This document shows, in pieces, positions 34,366 to 43,440 of a stretch of 64,000 bases of DNA. How positions within the stretch are numbered: the stretch's first letter is position 1; the number at the start of each line of letters is the position of its first letter. Origin of the DNA: Flavobacterium lacisediminis (GTDB taxonomy: Bacteria > Bacteroidota > Bacteroidia > Flavobacteriales > Flavobacteriaceae); the NCBI RefSeq assembly GCF_025909975.1, contig NZ_JAPCIO010000004.1:1-64000 (forward strand). The letters run 5' to 3'. Under the pieces are notes generated by a model. That model was not told the origin of the DNA. It did no database searches and worked only from the letters and a program-made list of their open reading frames with translations. The position numbers and the translations under genes were made by a program.

Positions 34366-35934
34366 ATGAAAATGAATAAAGTATATTTTCCAATAGTAAT
34401 CGCAGTAGCTGTTGCGGCGGGTTTGTTATTGGGAAGTAAACTCAATCCTTCTACCGAAAATGCTTTCTTAAGTAAGAATGCTAACAAAAACAAACTCAAT
34501 AAACTCATCGATTTCATCGAGAAAGAATATGTTGACAGTTTAAATACTGATTCTATCGTAGATTTAACCGTTAACGGAATTCTTGAGAAACTCGATCCGC
34601 ATTCAGTTTACATTCCAAAAAGTGAATTAGCTGCAGTGGAGCAAAGCATGCGAGGAGATTTCGTTGGAATTGGTGTAAATTTCTACATGTATAATGATTC
34701 GGTAGCCATCATAAAACCTATTCCAAATGGTCCTTCTGAAAAAGCAGGGTTAAAAGCAGGTGATAGAATTCTCTTCGCGAATAAATTGCAGTTATACAAC
34801 AAAAAATTAGAAACTGATACGTTATTTTCCATCTTAAAAGGAGAACAAGGTTCTAATGTGAAATTGACGGTTTATCGAAAATCCGAGAAGAGAAAATTTG
34901 CCGTAAACGTTACTCGTGACATTATTCCAATTAAAAGTGTTGATGTATCGCAAATGGTAGATAAAACAACCGGTTATATCAAAATAAACCGCTTTGCAGA
35001 AAAAACCTATGACGAATTTTTATCGGGTTTAACCCAATTGAAAAAAGAAGGTGCTAATCATATTATTATCGATTTAAGAGATAATGGTGGTGGTTATTTG
35101 GATTCGGCAGTAAAAATTGCGGATGAATTCTTAAAGAACAAAGAACTTATCGTTAAGACAAAAAACAAAAAAGATAAAATTGAAAGTACTTTAGCGACTG
35201 AAAAAGGGATTTTCGAAACGGGGAAAGTCAGTGTTTTAATCAATGAAAACAGCGCTTCAGCCAGTGAAATTTTAGCAGGAGCTATTCAAGATAACGATAG
35301 AGGATTGGTTTTTGGAAGACGTTCTTTCGGAAAAGGATTAGTACAACGCGAAATGCCATTAGGCGATGGTTCGGCTGTGCGATTAACTGTGGCAAGATAT
35401 TACACACCATCGGGTCGTTCTATTCAAAAACCGTATGAAGATAAAGGCGAAAACTATTTTAACGAATTTGAAAAACGCTTCGAAAGTGGCGAATTATATG
35501 AAAAAGACAAAACAAAAATTGCCGATAGTTTAAAATTTAAAACCAAAAAAGGTCGCTTAGTTTATGGTGGGGGCGGAATTATGCCAGATATTTTTGTTCC
35601 GTTAGAAGATTCGCACGGAGCTGAAGGTTTAACGATGTTAATGCAATCGGGATTAGTGAATTATTTTGTGTTTGAACAATTAGATCAAAACAGAAAGAAG
35701 TTTGAAAAAATCACCACTGAAGGTTTGGATAAAGAAATCAAATCTGGAAATTACTTCAATAACTTTAAAACTTACATGGCAAAAGGTGGATTGCTTTTTA
35801 ACTTAGACAATCAAAAAGAGAAAGTGCTATTTTATCTTCACGCCGAGTTTGTGCGTCAACTTTTTAATGAAAAAGGGTATTACCAATTGATTTTGAAAAA
35901 AGACGATATGGTGAATAAGGTGTTGAGTAAGTAA
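34366..35934 (+). CDS. S41 family C-terminal processing peptidase
   Basis: A 522-residue periplasmic protease. It has an N-terminal membrane anchor (about residues 5-22), a helical segment, a PDZ domain (about 75-165, with G-D-F-V-G-I-G-V-N and A-G-L-K-A-G-D-R-I), then the S41 catalytic domain with the Ser of S-A-S-A-S-E and the Lys of S-F-G-K-G-L-V-Q. Such proteases degrade or trim misfolded or tagged envelope proteins. The ATG at 34366 (M-K-M-N-K-V-Y-F) is preferred because the longer frame starts with a TTG inside the previous gene. It is coupled to the dCMP deaminase. Confidence 0.92.
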   Translation: MKMNKVYFPIVIAVAVAAGLLLGSKLNPSTENAFLSKNANKNKLNKLIDFIEKEYVDSLNTDSIVDLTVNGILEKLDPHSVYIPKSELAAVEQSMRGDFVGIGVNFYMYNDSVAIIKPIPNGPSEKAGLKAGDRILFANKLQLYNKKLETDTLFSILKGEQGSNVKLTVYRKSEKRKFAVNVTRDIIPIKSVDVSQMVDKTTGYIKINRFAEKTYDEFLSGLTQLKKEGANHIIIDLRDNGGGYLDSAVKIADEFLKNKELIVKTKNKKDKIESTLATEKGIFETGKVSVLINENSASASEILAGAIQDNDRGLVFGRRSFGKGLVQREMPLGDGSAVRLTVARYYTPSGRSIQKPYEDKGENYFNEFEKRFESGELYEKDKTKIADSLKFKTKKGRLVYGGGGIMPDIFVPLEDSHGAEGLTMLMQSGLVNYFVFEQLDQNRKKFEKITTEGLDKEIKSGNYFNNFKTYMAKGGLLFNLDNQKEKVLFYLHAEFVRQLFNEKGYYQLILKKDDMVNKVLSK

Positions 35935-35937
35935 AAT

Positions 35938-36591
35938 ATGAAAGTTTATTTCCTTTTCTTTTTATTTCTAATTTTTGGTTGCTCTTCTTCTGAGCAGCTT
36001 AATGATTCTGCTGTAGTTGGAAAATATTCTTATAAAGCGGCAGGCTATGGAATAGGTTCAACTGTTGAATTTAAGAAAGATAAAACGTTTACTTATACTT
36101 GGGTAACAGGTTTAATAAATGGAACAACCGAAGGAACTTGGTCTATTTCGGGTAAAAAGATTATTCTAAATAGTGAACGAAAGAAATCGGATGTTATTAA
36201 ATTTAAAATTTTGGATAATTCTGATAATAATTCTGATTTTTATAACTTTAAGTTTTTAGATGAAAATAAAGACATTCTTCCTAAAGTTATTTGTTTGTTA
36301 TTAAATGAATCTGATAAAATTAAAAGTGTAGATGCTAATTTTGATGGAGAATTACAACTTTCAAAAGCTGAAGATTTTCAAAAATTGAGATTTATATTTT
36401 TAGGATTTCATGAGTTTGAAATAAAAAAAGAAGATTTAAAAGGAAATGTAACTTTAATGATGATTCAAAAAGAAACACATTATCAATATTTTGAAAATGA
36501 AGTAATGATTTTGAAAGGAGATAAAATTTATACCGATTTAATCAAAAAGACAAGACATGTGAAAAATGATTTTTTCACTAGAATAGATTAA
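35938..36591 (+). CDS. Putative lipoprotein, lipocalin-like
   Basis: A 217-residue lipoprotein: M-K-V-Y-F-L-F-F-L-F-L-I-F-G-C gives a lipobox (I-F-G-C) with lipidated C15, then S-S-S-E-Q. The region after it (G-K-Y-S-Y-K-A-A-G-Y, E-G-T-W-S-I-S-G-K-K-I) matches the repeated T-W-x-I-x-G pattern of lipocalin-like DUF domains that report the balance of a phenotype. No function is assigned. It starts 3 bases after the S41 protease stop and its own stop abuts that of the convergent FAD protein. Confidence 0.7.
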   Translation: MKVYFLFFLFLIFGCSSSEQLNDSAVVGKYSYKAAGYGIGSTVEFKKDKTFTYTWVTGLINGTTEGTWSISGKKIILNSERKKSDVIKFKILDNSDNNSDFYNFKFLDENKDILPKVICLLLNESDKIKSVDANFDGELQLSKAEDFQKLRFIFLGFHEFEIKKEDLKGNVTLMMIQKETHYQYFENEVMILKGDKIYTDLIKKTRHVKNDFFTRID

Positions 36592-37200
36592 TTACTTCGT
36601 CAAAGCATCATGTACTTGCACCGGATTTCCATTGTTCCACAACGTTAAAATATCGGTTGCTACTGAAGCACCACTTCCAGCGGCAATGCTTAATTGACTT
36701 CTGTGTCCAGCTAAAACACCTGCTGCGTAAACACCTTCGGTAACCAAATGATCGTTGTTTTTTAATTGGATTCTGTTTTTCTCGGGAGCGGCTTTATGAT
36801 GTGGTACTATAAACGATTCCAAACCTTCAATTGTAAAAGGATTTCCAGAACCAATGGCAATCACTACAATTTTAGCTTGAAGCGAAGATTTGTTGGTGGT
36901 AATTGTAAAATTTCCAGCTTCACCAGAAATTGAAACTACTTTTTCACCATGAATTTGTTGAACATGTGGATAAGAGTTGGTCAAATGTTCCAAACTTTCA
37001 TCCAACAATTCACTTCCTAATTTTCCTGCAGGAATTCCGTAAGCATTATTAAAAATGGCATTTTGTAACGAAGACGCTTTTTGGTGGGCAACAATTGCGA
37101 TTTTTTTATCCATTGCAAAAGGTTTGTTTTGAGCTGAACCCAAAATCAAAGCACACGAAACGCCTGAAACTCCAGCGCCAATAATTAAAACGTCGATCAT
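36592..37200 (-). CDS. FAD-binding thioredoxin-reductase-like protein, single domain
   Basis: A 202-residue protein with the FAD motif I-I-G-A-G-V-S-G-V-S-C-A-L-I-L at the N-terminus and the closing motif G-V-Y-A-A-G-V-L-A-G-H-R-S-Q-L. Between them the NADPH-binding domain of thioredoxin reductase (G-x-G-x-x-A near residue 150 and the C-x-x-C redox pair) is missing. It is thus about two-thirds of normal length and likely binds FAD only. The rest is intact, so a stable small flavoprotein rather than a pseudogene is likely. It overlaps the 65-aa gene by one base (TAATG). Confidence 0.75.
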   Translation of the reverse strand: MIDVLIIGAGVSGVSCALILGSAQNKPFAMDKKIAIVAHQKASSLQNAIFNNAYGIPAGKLGSELLDESLEHLTNSYPHVQQIHGEKVVSISGEAGNFTITTNKSSLQAKIVVIAIGSGNPFTIEGLESFIVPHHKAAPEKNRIQLKNNDHLVTEGVYAAGVLAGHRSQLSIAAGSGASVATDILTLWNNGNPVQVHDALTK

Positions 37201-37397
37201 TATTGTCTCGTTTTCTCTTCAATCATTTTTGAAAAGCGCAATAATACCAATAATAAGATGGCGCAAATTCCAGCTACAACACCGATGATAGCAATAGTAC
37301 TGTTTCCTTCAAACGGATTACTATAATCAATTTGAAAAAGATTAAAAACAATTAAAGCTAAAGCAATGGCAACCGCCACATAAGTAAATATTTTCAT
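37200..37397 (-). CDS. Small two-helix membrane protein, unknown
   Basis: A 65-residue protein with two hydrophobic helices (about 3-22 and 33-54) joined by a short polar loop and ending in a basic K-M-I-E-E-K-T-R-Q tail. No family recognised. Its stop overlaps the start of the FAD protein and MarC lies 12 bases upstream, so it belongs to a three-gene minus-strand operon. Confidence 0.65.
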   Translation of the reverse strand: MKIFTYVAVAIALALIVFNLFQIDYSNPFEGNSTIAIIGVVAGICAILLLVLLRFSKMIEEKTRQ

Positions 37398-37409
37398 TTC
37401 AATAAATTT

Positions 37410-37991
37410 CTAAATAAACAATCCTTTAACATTTGCGGCGAATAATTTTACAGCAATTGCTAATAAAATAACACCAAATATTTTACGAATAACGCCTAAT
37501 CCGTTAACGCCTAATAAACGTTCAATTTTTCCTGATGATTTCAACACGCCATAGACTACAACTACGTTGATAACAATTGCAATAATAATATTTATTTTGT
37601 CATAAGCAGCACGAAGCGACAAAATAGTTGTCATCGTTCCAGCTCCAGCAATTAATGGAAACGCAATGGGAACAATAGAAGCCGTACTTGGATTGTCTTC
37701 TTTGTATAATCGAATGCCTAAAATCATTTCTAAAGCAAGGAAAAACAAGACAAACGAACCGGCAACAGCAAATGAATTCGCATCAATACCAATTAATTTC
37801 AGAATTTCTTCACCCACAAATAAAAAAGCAATCATAATCACCGCCGCAACTATTGAAGCTTTCTCCGATTGTATGTGACCCATTTTGCTGCGTAAATCCA
37901 CAATAATAGGAATACTTCCCACAATATCAATCACAGCAAATAAAATCATGCTGATGGTAAAAATGTCTTTCCAATTAATTCCTAAATCCAT
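37410..37991 (-). CDS. MarC family membrane protein
   Basis: A 193-residue inner-membrane protein with six predicted helices and the family motif A-F-P-L-I-A-G-A-G-T-M-T-T. MarC proteins (once linked to multidrug resistance) have no settled transport substrate. The first gene of the MarC-65aa-FAD operon, with a promoter 19 bases upstream. Confidence 0.9.
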   Translation of the reverse strand: MDLGINWKDIFTISMILFAVIDIVGSIPIIVDLRSKMGHIQSEKASIVAAVIMIAFLFVGEEILKLIGIDANSFAVAGSFVLFFLALEMILGIRLYKEDNPSTASIVPIAFPLIAGAGTMTTILSLRAAYDKINIIIAIVINVVVVYGVLKSSGKIERLLGVNGLGVIRKIFGVILLAIAVKLFAANVKGLFI

Positions 37992-38010
37992 AAAACACTG
38001 AATATTTGTG

Positions 38011-38018
38011 CAAATATA
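38011..38018 (-). promoter_or_regulatory. -7 promoter element for the MarC operon
   Basis: Minus strand TATATTTG, 19 bases before the ATG at 37991. Confidence 0.55.
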
Positions 38019-38123
38019 AGGATATTGATCAAAGAACGTTTTTAATTTAACGATACATTATAATAGTATAAATTCCAAAACCAACTTCTAACTTCTTATT
38101 TCTAAATTCTGAATTCAAAATTG

Positions 38124-38131
38124 TATCTTTG
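38124..38131 (+). promoter_or_regulatory. -7 promoter element for the DUF3109 gene
   Basis: TATCTTTG, identical to the element at 4517-4524, lies 20 bases before the ATG at 38152. A word-repeat patch (AACTTCTAACTTCTTATTT) lies just upstream. Confidence 0.6.
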
Positions 38132-38151
38132 CACTTTAAATAAATTACCAT

Positions 38152-38718
38152 ATGTTTCAGTTAAATAAAACCATCGTTTCCGAAGAAATCTTAGAAAAAG
38201 AATTCGTTTGCAATTTGTCAGCTTGTCAAGGTGCTTGTTGTGTGGATGGCGATGCAGGTGCTCCTTTAGATGAGGAAGAAACCAAAATTTTAGCTGAAAT
38301 TTTTCCAAAAGTAAAACCCTTTCTTCGTCCTGAAGGAATTAAAGCCATTGAAGAACAAGGAACGCACGTGGTTTCAGATTTTGGTGAATTAGAAACACCG
38401 CTTATCGACGGAAAAGACTGCGCTTACGTAATTTTTGACGGAAAAACGGCACTTTGTGGAATCGAACAAGCCTACAATCAAGGGATTGTAGATTGGAAAA
38501 AACCAGTTTCTTGTCATTTGTATCCTATTCGAATTAAAGAATATTCCGATTTTGCAGCGGTAAATTACCACAAATGGCATATTTGCGATGATGCGTGTTC
38601 GTTAGGACAAGAATTAGGAGTTCCAGTGTATCAATTTGTCAAAGAAGCACTAGTTAGAAAATTCGGACAACAATGGTTTGACGAATTAGACAAAGTAGCA
38701 AAAGAGTTGAAAAAATAA
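38152..38718 (+). CDS. DUF3109 family cysteine-rich protein
   Basis: A 188-residue soluble protein of the DUF3109 family common in Bacteroidota. Cysteines cluster in C-N-L-S-A-C-Q-G-A-C-C-V-D-G-D at the N-terminus, with further ones in K-D-C-A-Y, A-L-C-G-I, V-S-C-H-L-Y-P and I-C-D-D-A-C. This suggests an Fe-S or zinc cluster, as in YkgJ-type proteins. No function is known. It is a single gene before a 267-base non-coding stretch. Confidence 0.88.
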   Translation: MFQLNKTIVSEEILEKEFVCNLSACQGACCVDGDAGAPLDEEETKILAEIFPKVKPFLRPEGIKAIEEQGTHVVSDFGELETPLIDGKDCAYVIFDGKTALCGIEQAYNQGIVDWKKPVSCHLYPIRIKEYSDFAAVNYHKWHICDDACSLGQELGVPVYQFVKEALVRKFGQQWFDELDKVAKELKK

Positions 38719-38753
38719 TCTAATTTTTATGGTTCAAAAATCGTTGTGAGAGG

Positions 38754-38822
38754 TTGATTTATCAATCGCTTACAAGGTTTTAACAGTTGTTTTATTTGTT
38801 TTTAACTTATTGATTGTCAATA
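38754..38822. promoter_or_regulatory. Two related palindromes upstream of nrdB (candidate operators)
   Basis: TTGATTTATCAA (38754-38765) and TATTGATTGTCAATA (38808-38822) are both inverted repeats with TTGA and TCAA half-sites, with centres 55 bases apart. They lie 164 or more bases upstream of nrdB. No NrdR boxes are seen. The half-sites resemble FNR-like motifs, but the spacing is not the FNR one. The wider 38719-38985 stretch has no coding frame. Confidence 0.4.
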
Positions 38823-38985
38823 TTTTAAAAACCTATATTAATTTACTGACAATTTTCAACTTTGTTAAAAACTTGCTCCAATTGTGAATAAGTTTGACTT
38901 TCATTTCTCGTTTCAAATGACAAACTTTGTAATCCCCAAATAAGTCAATTTAACCAATCATTAACATTTTTAAAATCAAATAGCT

Positions 38986-39963
38986 ATGTCTATAGTGGAA
39001 CCTATTTTGCAAGAAAATAAAGATCGATTTGTAATCTTTCCTATCAAACACCAAGATATATGGGAATGGTACAAAAAACAAGAAGCCTGTATTTGGACAG
39101 CAGAAGAAATAGATTTACATACCGATTTAAATGATTGGAACAATAAATTAAACGATGATGAAAAATATTTCATCAAACATATCTTAGCATTTTTTGCTGC
39201 GTCTGACGGAATTGTAAACGAGAATTTAGCGGAAAACTTTGTTAACGAAGTGCAATATCCAGAAGCAAAATTCTTCTACGGTTTCCAAATTATGATGGAA
39301 AACATTCATAGCGAAACTTATTCGTTATTGATTGATACTTATGTAAAAGATGAGGTAGAAAAAAATCAATTGTTTCATGCCATTGAAGTGTTTCCAGCAA
39401 TTAAAGAAAAAGCGGAGTGGGCTTTAAAATGGATTGAATCGGATTCATTCGCAGAAAGATTAATTGCTTTCGCAGCAGTAGAAGGAATTTTCTTCTCAGG
39501 TTCTTTCTGTTCTATCTATTGGTTGAAAAAACGCGGATTAATGCCAGGATTAACTTTCTCAAACGAATTAATTTCTCGTGACGAAGGAATGCATTGTGAT
39601 TTTGCGGTTCATTTACATACGAATCACATCGTAAACAAAGTGCCAAAAGCAAGAATTACAGAAATTATCGTAGACGCTTTACGTATTGAAAGAAAATTCA
39701 TTACCGAGTCGCTTCCAGTAAGTTTAATTGGTATGAATGCTACTTTAATGACTCAATATTTAGAATTCGTAACGGATAGATTATTAGTAGAGTTAGGATG
39801 TGATAGAGTTTATAATTCTTCGAATCCATTTGATTTTATGGACATGATTTCGTTACAAGGAAAAACCAACTTCTTTGAAAAACGTGTAGCTGAATATCAA
39901 AAAGCAGGAGTAATGAACTCCGATTCTGAATCAAGTAAAATTAGTTTTGACGCTGATTTTTAA
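38986..39963 (+). CDS. nrdB: Class I ribonucleotide reductase, beta (R2) subunit
   Basis: A 325-residue metalloprotein that generates the radical for ribonucleotide reduction. All expected residues are visible: D43 (E-E-I-D-L), E105 and H108 (M-M-E-N-I-H), tyrosyl-radical Y112 (T-Y-S-L-L-I-D-T-Y), E166 (A-A-V-E-G-I-F-F), E200 and H203 (D-E-G-M-H). The surrounding sequence and the C-terminal D-A-D-F, which docks in the alpha subunit, are of the eukaryotic-like R2 type. Next to nrdA after 125 bases and expressed with it. Confidence 0.95.
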   Translation: MSIVEPILQENKDRFVIFPIKHQDIWEWYKKQEACIWTAEEIDLHTDLNDWNNKLNDDEKYFIKHILAFFAASDGIVNENLAENFVNEVQYPEAKFFYGFQIMMENIHSETYSLLIDTYVKDEVEKNQLFHAIEVFPAIKEKAEWALKWIESDSFAERLIAFAAVEGIFFSGSFCSIYWLKKRGLMPGLTFSNELISRDEGMHCDFAVHLHTNHIVNKVPKARITEIIVDALRIERKFITESLPVSLIGMNATLMTQYLEFVTDRLLVELGCDRVYNSSNPFDFMDMISLQGKTNFFEKRVAEYQKAGVMNSDSESSKISFDADF

Positions 39964-40088
39964 TCGGTGTACTAAAAGCAAATATATTTCCGTTAGAATT
40001 AGGAAGTAAAACTCAATTCAAAAAAAAAAGATTACAAATAACCAGAAAGCAGGGAAGGGATTGCCTGATTTCAAAACACTAAAAAAGT

Positions 40089-42515
40089 ATGTATGTAGTT
40101 AAAAGAGATGGCCATAAGGAGCCAGTAATGTTCGACAAAATCACAGATAGAATTAAAAAACTATGTTATGGTTTAAATGACAGAGTTGACGCTGTTAAAG
40201 TAGCCATGCGTGTTATTGAAGGATTGTATGACGGAGTAACTACATCAGAATTAGATAATTTAGCAGCTGAAACAGCAGCTTCTATGACAATTGCTCACCC
40301 AGATTATGCGCAATTAGCGGCAAGAATTGCTATTTCAAACTTACATAAAAACACCAACAAGTCATTCTCGGAAACGATGAGTGAAATGTATCATTATGTT
40401 AACCCAAGAACCAATCAAGAAGCGCCTTTGCTTTCAGATGAGGTGCACGAAGTAATTCAAGCAAATGCAGAATTTTTAGATTCTCATATTATATATACTC
40501 GCGATTTTAATTACGATTACTTTGGTTTTAAAACCTTAGAGCGTTCGTATTTATTAAGAATCAACGGAAAAATTGTAGAACGTCCGCAACACATGTTAAT
40601 GCGTGTTTCGGTTGGAATCCACTTGAATGATTTAGAAGCAGTAATTGAAACTTACGAATTGATGTCGAAAAAGTTCTTTACACACGCTACACCAACATTA
40701 TTCAATGCAGGAACTCCAAAACCTCAAATGTCATCTTGTTTCTTATTAACAATGAAAGATGATAGTATTGACGGAATTTACGATACTTTAAAACAAACGG
40801 CTAAAATCTCGCAATCAGCAGGAGGAATCGGTTTAGCTATTCACAATGTAAGAGCAACAGGTTCATACATTCGTGGAACAAACGGAACTTCAAACGGAAT
40901 TGTTCCAATGTTACGTGTTTTCAATGATACCGCTCGTTACGTAGATCAAGGTGGAGGAAAGCGTAAAGGAAGTTTCGCTATCTATTTAGAAACTTGGCAT
41001 GCTGATATTTTCGAATTTTTAGATTTGAAAAAGAATACGGGTAAAGAAGAAATGCGTGCAAGAGACTTGTTCTTCGCGATGTGGACTTCCGATTTATTCA
41101 TGAAACGTGTTGAGGAAGATACAACTTGGACTTTAATGTGTCCAAACGAATGTCCAGGATTAGATAACGTTTATGGAGAAGAGTTTGAAGCTTTATATAC
41201 TTCTTACGAAGCACAAGGAAAAGGTAGAAAAACCATCAAAGCACGTGAACTTTGGGAAAAAATTCTTGAATCTCAAATCGAAACAGGAACACCATATATG
41301 TTGTACAAAGATGCAGCGAACAGAAAATCAAACCAAAAGAATTTGGGAACCATTCGTTCGTCTAATTTATGTACAGAAATCATGGAATACACTTCTGCAG
41401 ATGAAATTGCAGTGTGTAACTTGGCGTCTATTTCGTTACCAATGTTTGTTGAAAATGGAGCATTCAATCACGAATTGTTATATAACGTAACAAAACGTGT
41501 TACTAGAAACTTAAATAAAGTAATTGATAGAAATTACTATCCAGTTGTAGAAGCAGAAAACTCAAACATGCGACACCGTCCAGTTGGATTGGGAGTACAA
41601 GGTTTAGCGGATGCTTTTATCATGTTGAGAATGCCTTTTACAAGTGATGAAGCGAAAAAATTAAATCAAGAAATTTTCGAGACTTTATACTTTGCAGCCG
41701 TAACCGCTTCTATGGAAATGGCAAAAGAAGAAGGACCATATTCAACTTACGAAGGTTCGCCAATTTCTAAAGGAGAATTCCAACACAACCTTTGGGGATT
41801 AAAAGATGAAGAACTTTCTGGCCGTTGGGATTGGGCAAGTTTAAGAAAAGAAGTATTGGCAAACGGAGTAAGAAACTCACTATTAGTAGCGCCAATGCCA
41901 ACCGCTTCAACTTCTCAAATTTTAGGAAATAACGAAGCTTTCGAACCATATACTTCTAATATTTATACAAGAAGAGTACTTTCTGGAGAATTCATTGTAG
42001 TAAACAAACATTTATTACATGATTTAGTAGAAAGAGGTTTGTGGAATGAAACATTGAAACAAGAAATCATGCGTCATAATGGTTCTGTGCAAAACATTCC
42101 ACAAATTCCTGCTGACTTAAAAGAATTATACAAAACGGTTTGGGAAATGTCGATGAAAGATATTATCGATATGAGTCGTCAAAGAGGTTATTTTATTGAC
42201 CAATCGCAATCGTTGAACTTGTTTATGCAAGATGCGAATTATGCGAAATTAACTTCGATGCATTTTTACGCTTGGAAATCAGGTTTAAAAACTGGAATGT
42301 ACTATTTAAGAACTAAAGCGGCAGTAGATGCGATTAAGTTTACTTTAAATAACGATAAAGTAGCGGCACCAATTGAGATACAAGAACCAACTCAAAAAGT
42401 AGAAAGCATTGCTGTTGTAAGTGAACCAGTAGAAATGACAGCTGAAGAATACAGAGCAATGATTGAAATGGCAAAAAATGCCGGTCCAGAAGATTGTGAA
42501 ATGTGTGGTTCTTAA
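40089..42515 (+). CDS. nrdA: Class I ribonucleotide reductase, alpha subunit
   Basis: An 808-residue catalytic subunit reducing NDPs to dNDPs. An N-terminal ATP-cone (about 1-90, starting [13 protein letters not shown]) gives dATP inhibition. The ten-stranded barrel holds the redox Cys of M-S-S-C-F-L-L, the N-L-C-T-E-I Cys region, and A-S-T-S-Q-I. The C-terminal C-E-M-C-G-S (C803 and C806) is the thiol shuttle. Length and single cone are standard. Followed by a strong terminator. Confidence 0.95.
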   Translation: MYVVKRDGHKEPVMFDKITDRIKKLCYGLNDRVDAVKVAMRVIEGLYDGVTTSELDNLAAETAASMTIAHPDYAQLAARIAISNLHKNTNKSFSETMSEMYHYVNPRTNQEAPLLSDEVHEVIQANAEFLDSHIIYTRDFNYDYFGFKTLERSYLLRINGKIVERPQHMLMRVSVGIHLNDLEAVIETYELMSKKFFTHATPTLFNAGTPKPQMSSCFLLTMKDDSIDGIYDTLKQTAKISQSAGGIGLAIHNVRATGSYIRGTNGTSNGIVPMLRVFNDTARYVDQGGGKRKGSFAIYLETWHADIFEFLDLKKNTGKEEMRARDLFFAMWTSDLFMKRVEEDTTWTLMCPNECPGLDNVYGEEFEALYTSYEAQGKGRKTIKARELWEKILESQIETGTPYMLYKDAANRKSNQKNLGTIRSSNLCTEIMEYTSADEIAVCNLASISLPMFVENGAFNHELLYNVTKRVTRNLNKVIDRNYYPVVEAENSNMRHRPVGLGVQGLADAFIMLRMPFTSDEAKKLNQEIFETLYFAAVTASMEMAKEEGPYSTYEGSPISKGEFQHNLWGLKDEELSGRWDWASLRKEVLANGVRNSLLVAPMPTASTSQILGNNEAFEPYTSNIYTRRVLSGEFIVVNKHLLHDLVERGLWNETLKQEIMRHNGSVQNIPQIPADLKELYKTVWEMSMKDIIDMSRQRGYFIDQSQSLNLFMQDANYAKLTSMHFYAWKSGLKTGMYYLRTKAAVDAIKFTLNNDKVAAPIEIQEPTQKVESIAVVSEPVEMTAEEYRAMIEMAKNAGPEDCEMCGS

Positions 42516-42547
42516 TTAGAGAATAGAATACAGAGAATATAATATAG

Positions 42548-42575
42548 AAAACAGCTATCATTTGATGGCTGTTTT
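42548..42575 (+). terminator. Terminator after nrdA
   Basis: AAAACAGCTATCA (42548-42560) pairs with TGATGGCTGTTTT (42563-42575), with one G-T pair, followed by T residues. A short low-complexity patch (AGAGAATA/ATACAGAGAATA, 42517-42546) precedes it. Confidence 0.85.
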
Positions 42576-42602
42576 TCTTTTAAATAATTACAATCCAATT
42601 CG

Positions 42603-42610
42603 TACATTTG
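42603..42610 (+). promoter_or_regulatory. -7 promoter element for the 74-aa gene
   Basis: TACATTTG (TAnnTTTG), 17 bases before the ATG at 42628. It lies inside a longer in-frame ORF and so rules out the upstream start. Confidence 0.55.
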
Positions 42611-42627
42611 AAAAAAATAAACAGATT

Positions 42628-42852
42628 ATGTCAAAAGATAAAAAAGGGGTTCACACAGGAATTATAGAAAAAGACGCAGACGGAAACTATTTCTGCGGCG
42701 AATATTTATTGGATTACCAATACACAGAAAAAAACTTCAAAGTAGGAGATGAAATCAACATCAAATCGGTTATCGTAAATCCGAGTGATAAGAGTTATAA
42801 TCAGTACCCAAAAAAATCGAGAAATTTCTTTTTAGCTAACGAAAAAGAGTAA
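42628..42852 (+). CDS. Small hypothetical protein
   Basis: A 74-residue soluble protein, M-S-K-D-K-K-G-V-H-T-G-I-I-E-K-D-A-D-G, with alternating charged and aromatic residues that suggest a small beta fold (N-F-K-V-G-D-E-I-N-I-K-S resembles an OB-strand pair). No family is recognised. The upstream in-frame ATG at 42562 lies in the nrdA terminator and before the -7 element, so 42628 is the start. The RDD gene follows after 5 bases. Confidence 0.65.
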   Translation: MSKDKKGVHTGIIEKDADGNYFCGEYLLDYQYTEKNFKVGDEINIKSVIVNPSDKSYNQYPKKSRNFFLANEKE

Positions 42853-42857
42853 AATTT

Positions 42858-43370
42858 ATGGAGCAAAATCAAAAACAAGAATTTATTGTAACTAGTAATA
42901 TGTTTGCCTCTCAAGGGCAAAGACTTGGAAATTATTTCATTGACTTAATTTTTCAATACATTTTAATCTTTGTGTTATCACTGGTATTAGGTGTTTTAGC
43001 TGGACTTTTTGGTATTGATTCATTTCTAGATTGGGCACAAAACATTGGAGGTCTTGGTGAGTATTTAATAGGAATAATTATTACTGTGATCTATTATTTA
43101 ATAGCAGAAACACTTTTTTCAAGAACAATAGGTAAGTTAATTACAAAAACTGTTGTCGTTGATATAAATGGGGAAAAGCCAGACGGAGTAAAAATTCTCA
43201 AACGCACCTTTAGTCGATTAATTCCATTTAATCATTTTTCTTTCTTGGGAGGAAATACAAGAGGATGGCATGATTCTCTATCTGATACATATGTAGTTAA
43301 GAAAGATTTGTTGGATGAGAGGAAAAATCAATTTTATGAATTAGATGAAATTGGTAAAATTCAAGAATAA
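42858..43370 (+). CDS. RDD family membrane protein
   Basis: A 170-residue inner-membrane protein of the RDD family: Q-R-L-G-N-Y-F-I-D-L-I-F carries the R-x-x-x-x-x-x-D pair in helix 1, and K-L-I-T-K-T-V-V-V-D-I-N-G-E-K-P-D and S-D-T-Y-V-V complete the family pattern. Three hydrophobic helices are seen. The transported or sensed compound is unknown. Confidence 0.87.
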   Translation: MEQNQKQEFIVTSNMFASQGQRLGNYFIDLIFQYILIFVLSLVLGVLAGLFGIDSFLDWAQNIGGLGEYLIGIIITVIYYLIAETLFSRTIGKLITKTVVVDINGEKPDGVKILKRTFSRLIPFNHFSFLGGNTRGWHDSLSDTYVVKKDLLDERKNQFYELDEIGKIQE

Positions 43371-43440
43371 GAGATAGAAAATTAGGGTATATTTTTACGA
43401 CTCGATTAAAATTTATTAATCAGTCAAAATAGTTAATTTT

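Noticed and set aside
36592..37200. Frameshifted thioredoxin reductase pseudogene
   Set aside because: One continuous frame with both FAD motifs and normal start/stop overlap; the missing domain is a clean absence, not a broken frame.
38754..38765. FNR site upstream of nrdB
   Set aside because: Half-sites TTGAT and ATCAA are right but the spacer is 2 bases instead of 4.
38719..38985. Riboswitch upstream of nrdB
   Set aside because: No known riboswitch core such as cobalamin or other conserved motifs could be seen; only palindromes and long inverted arms.
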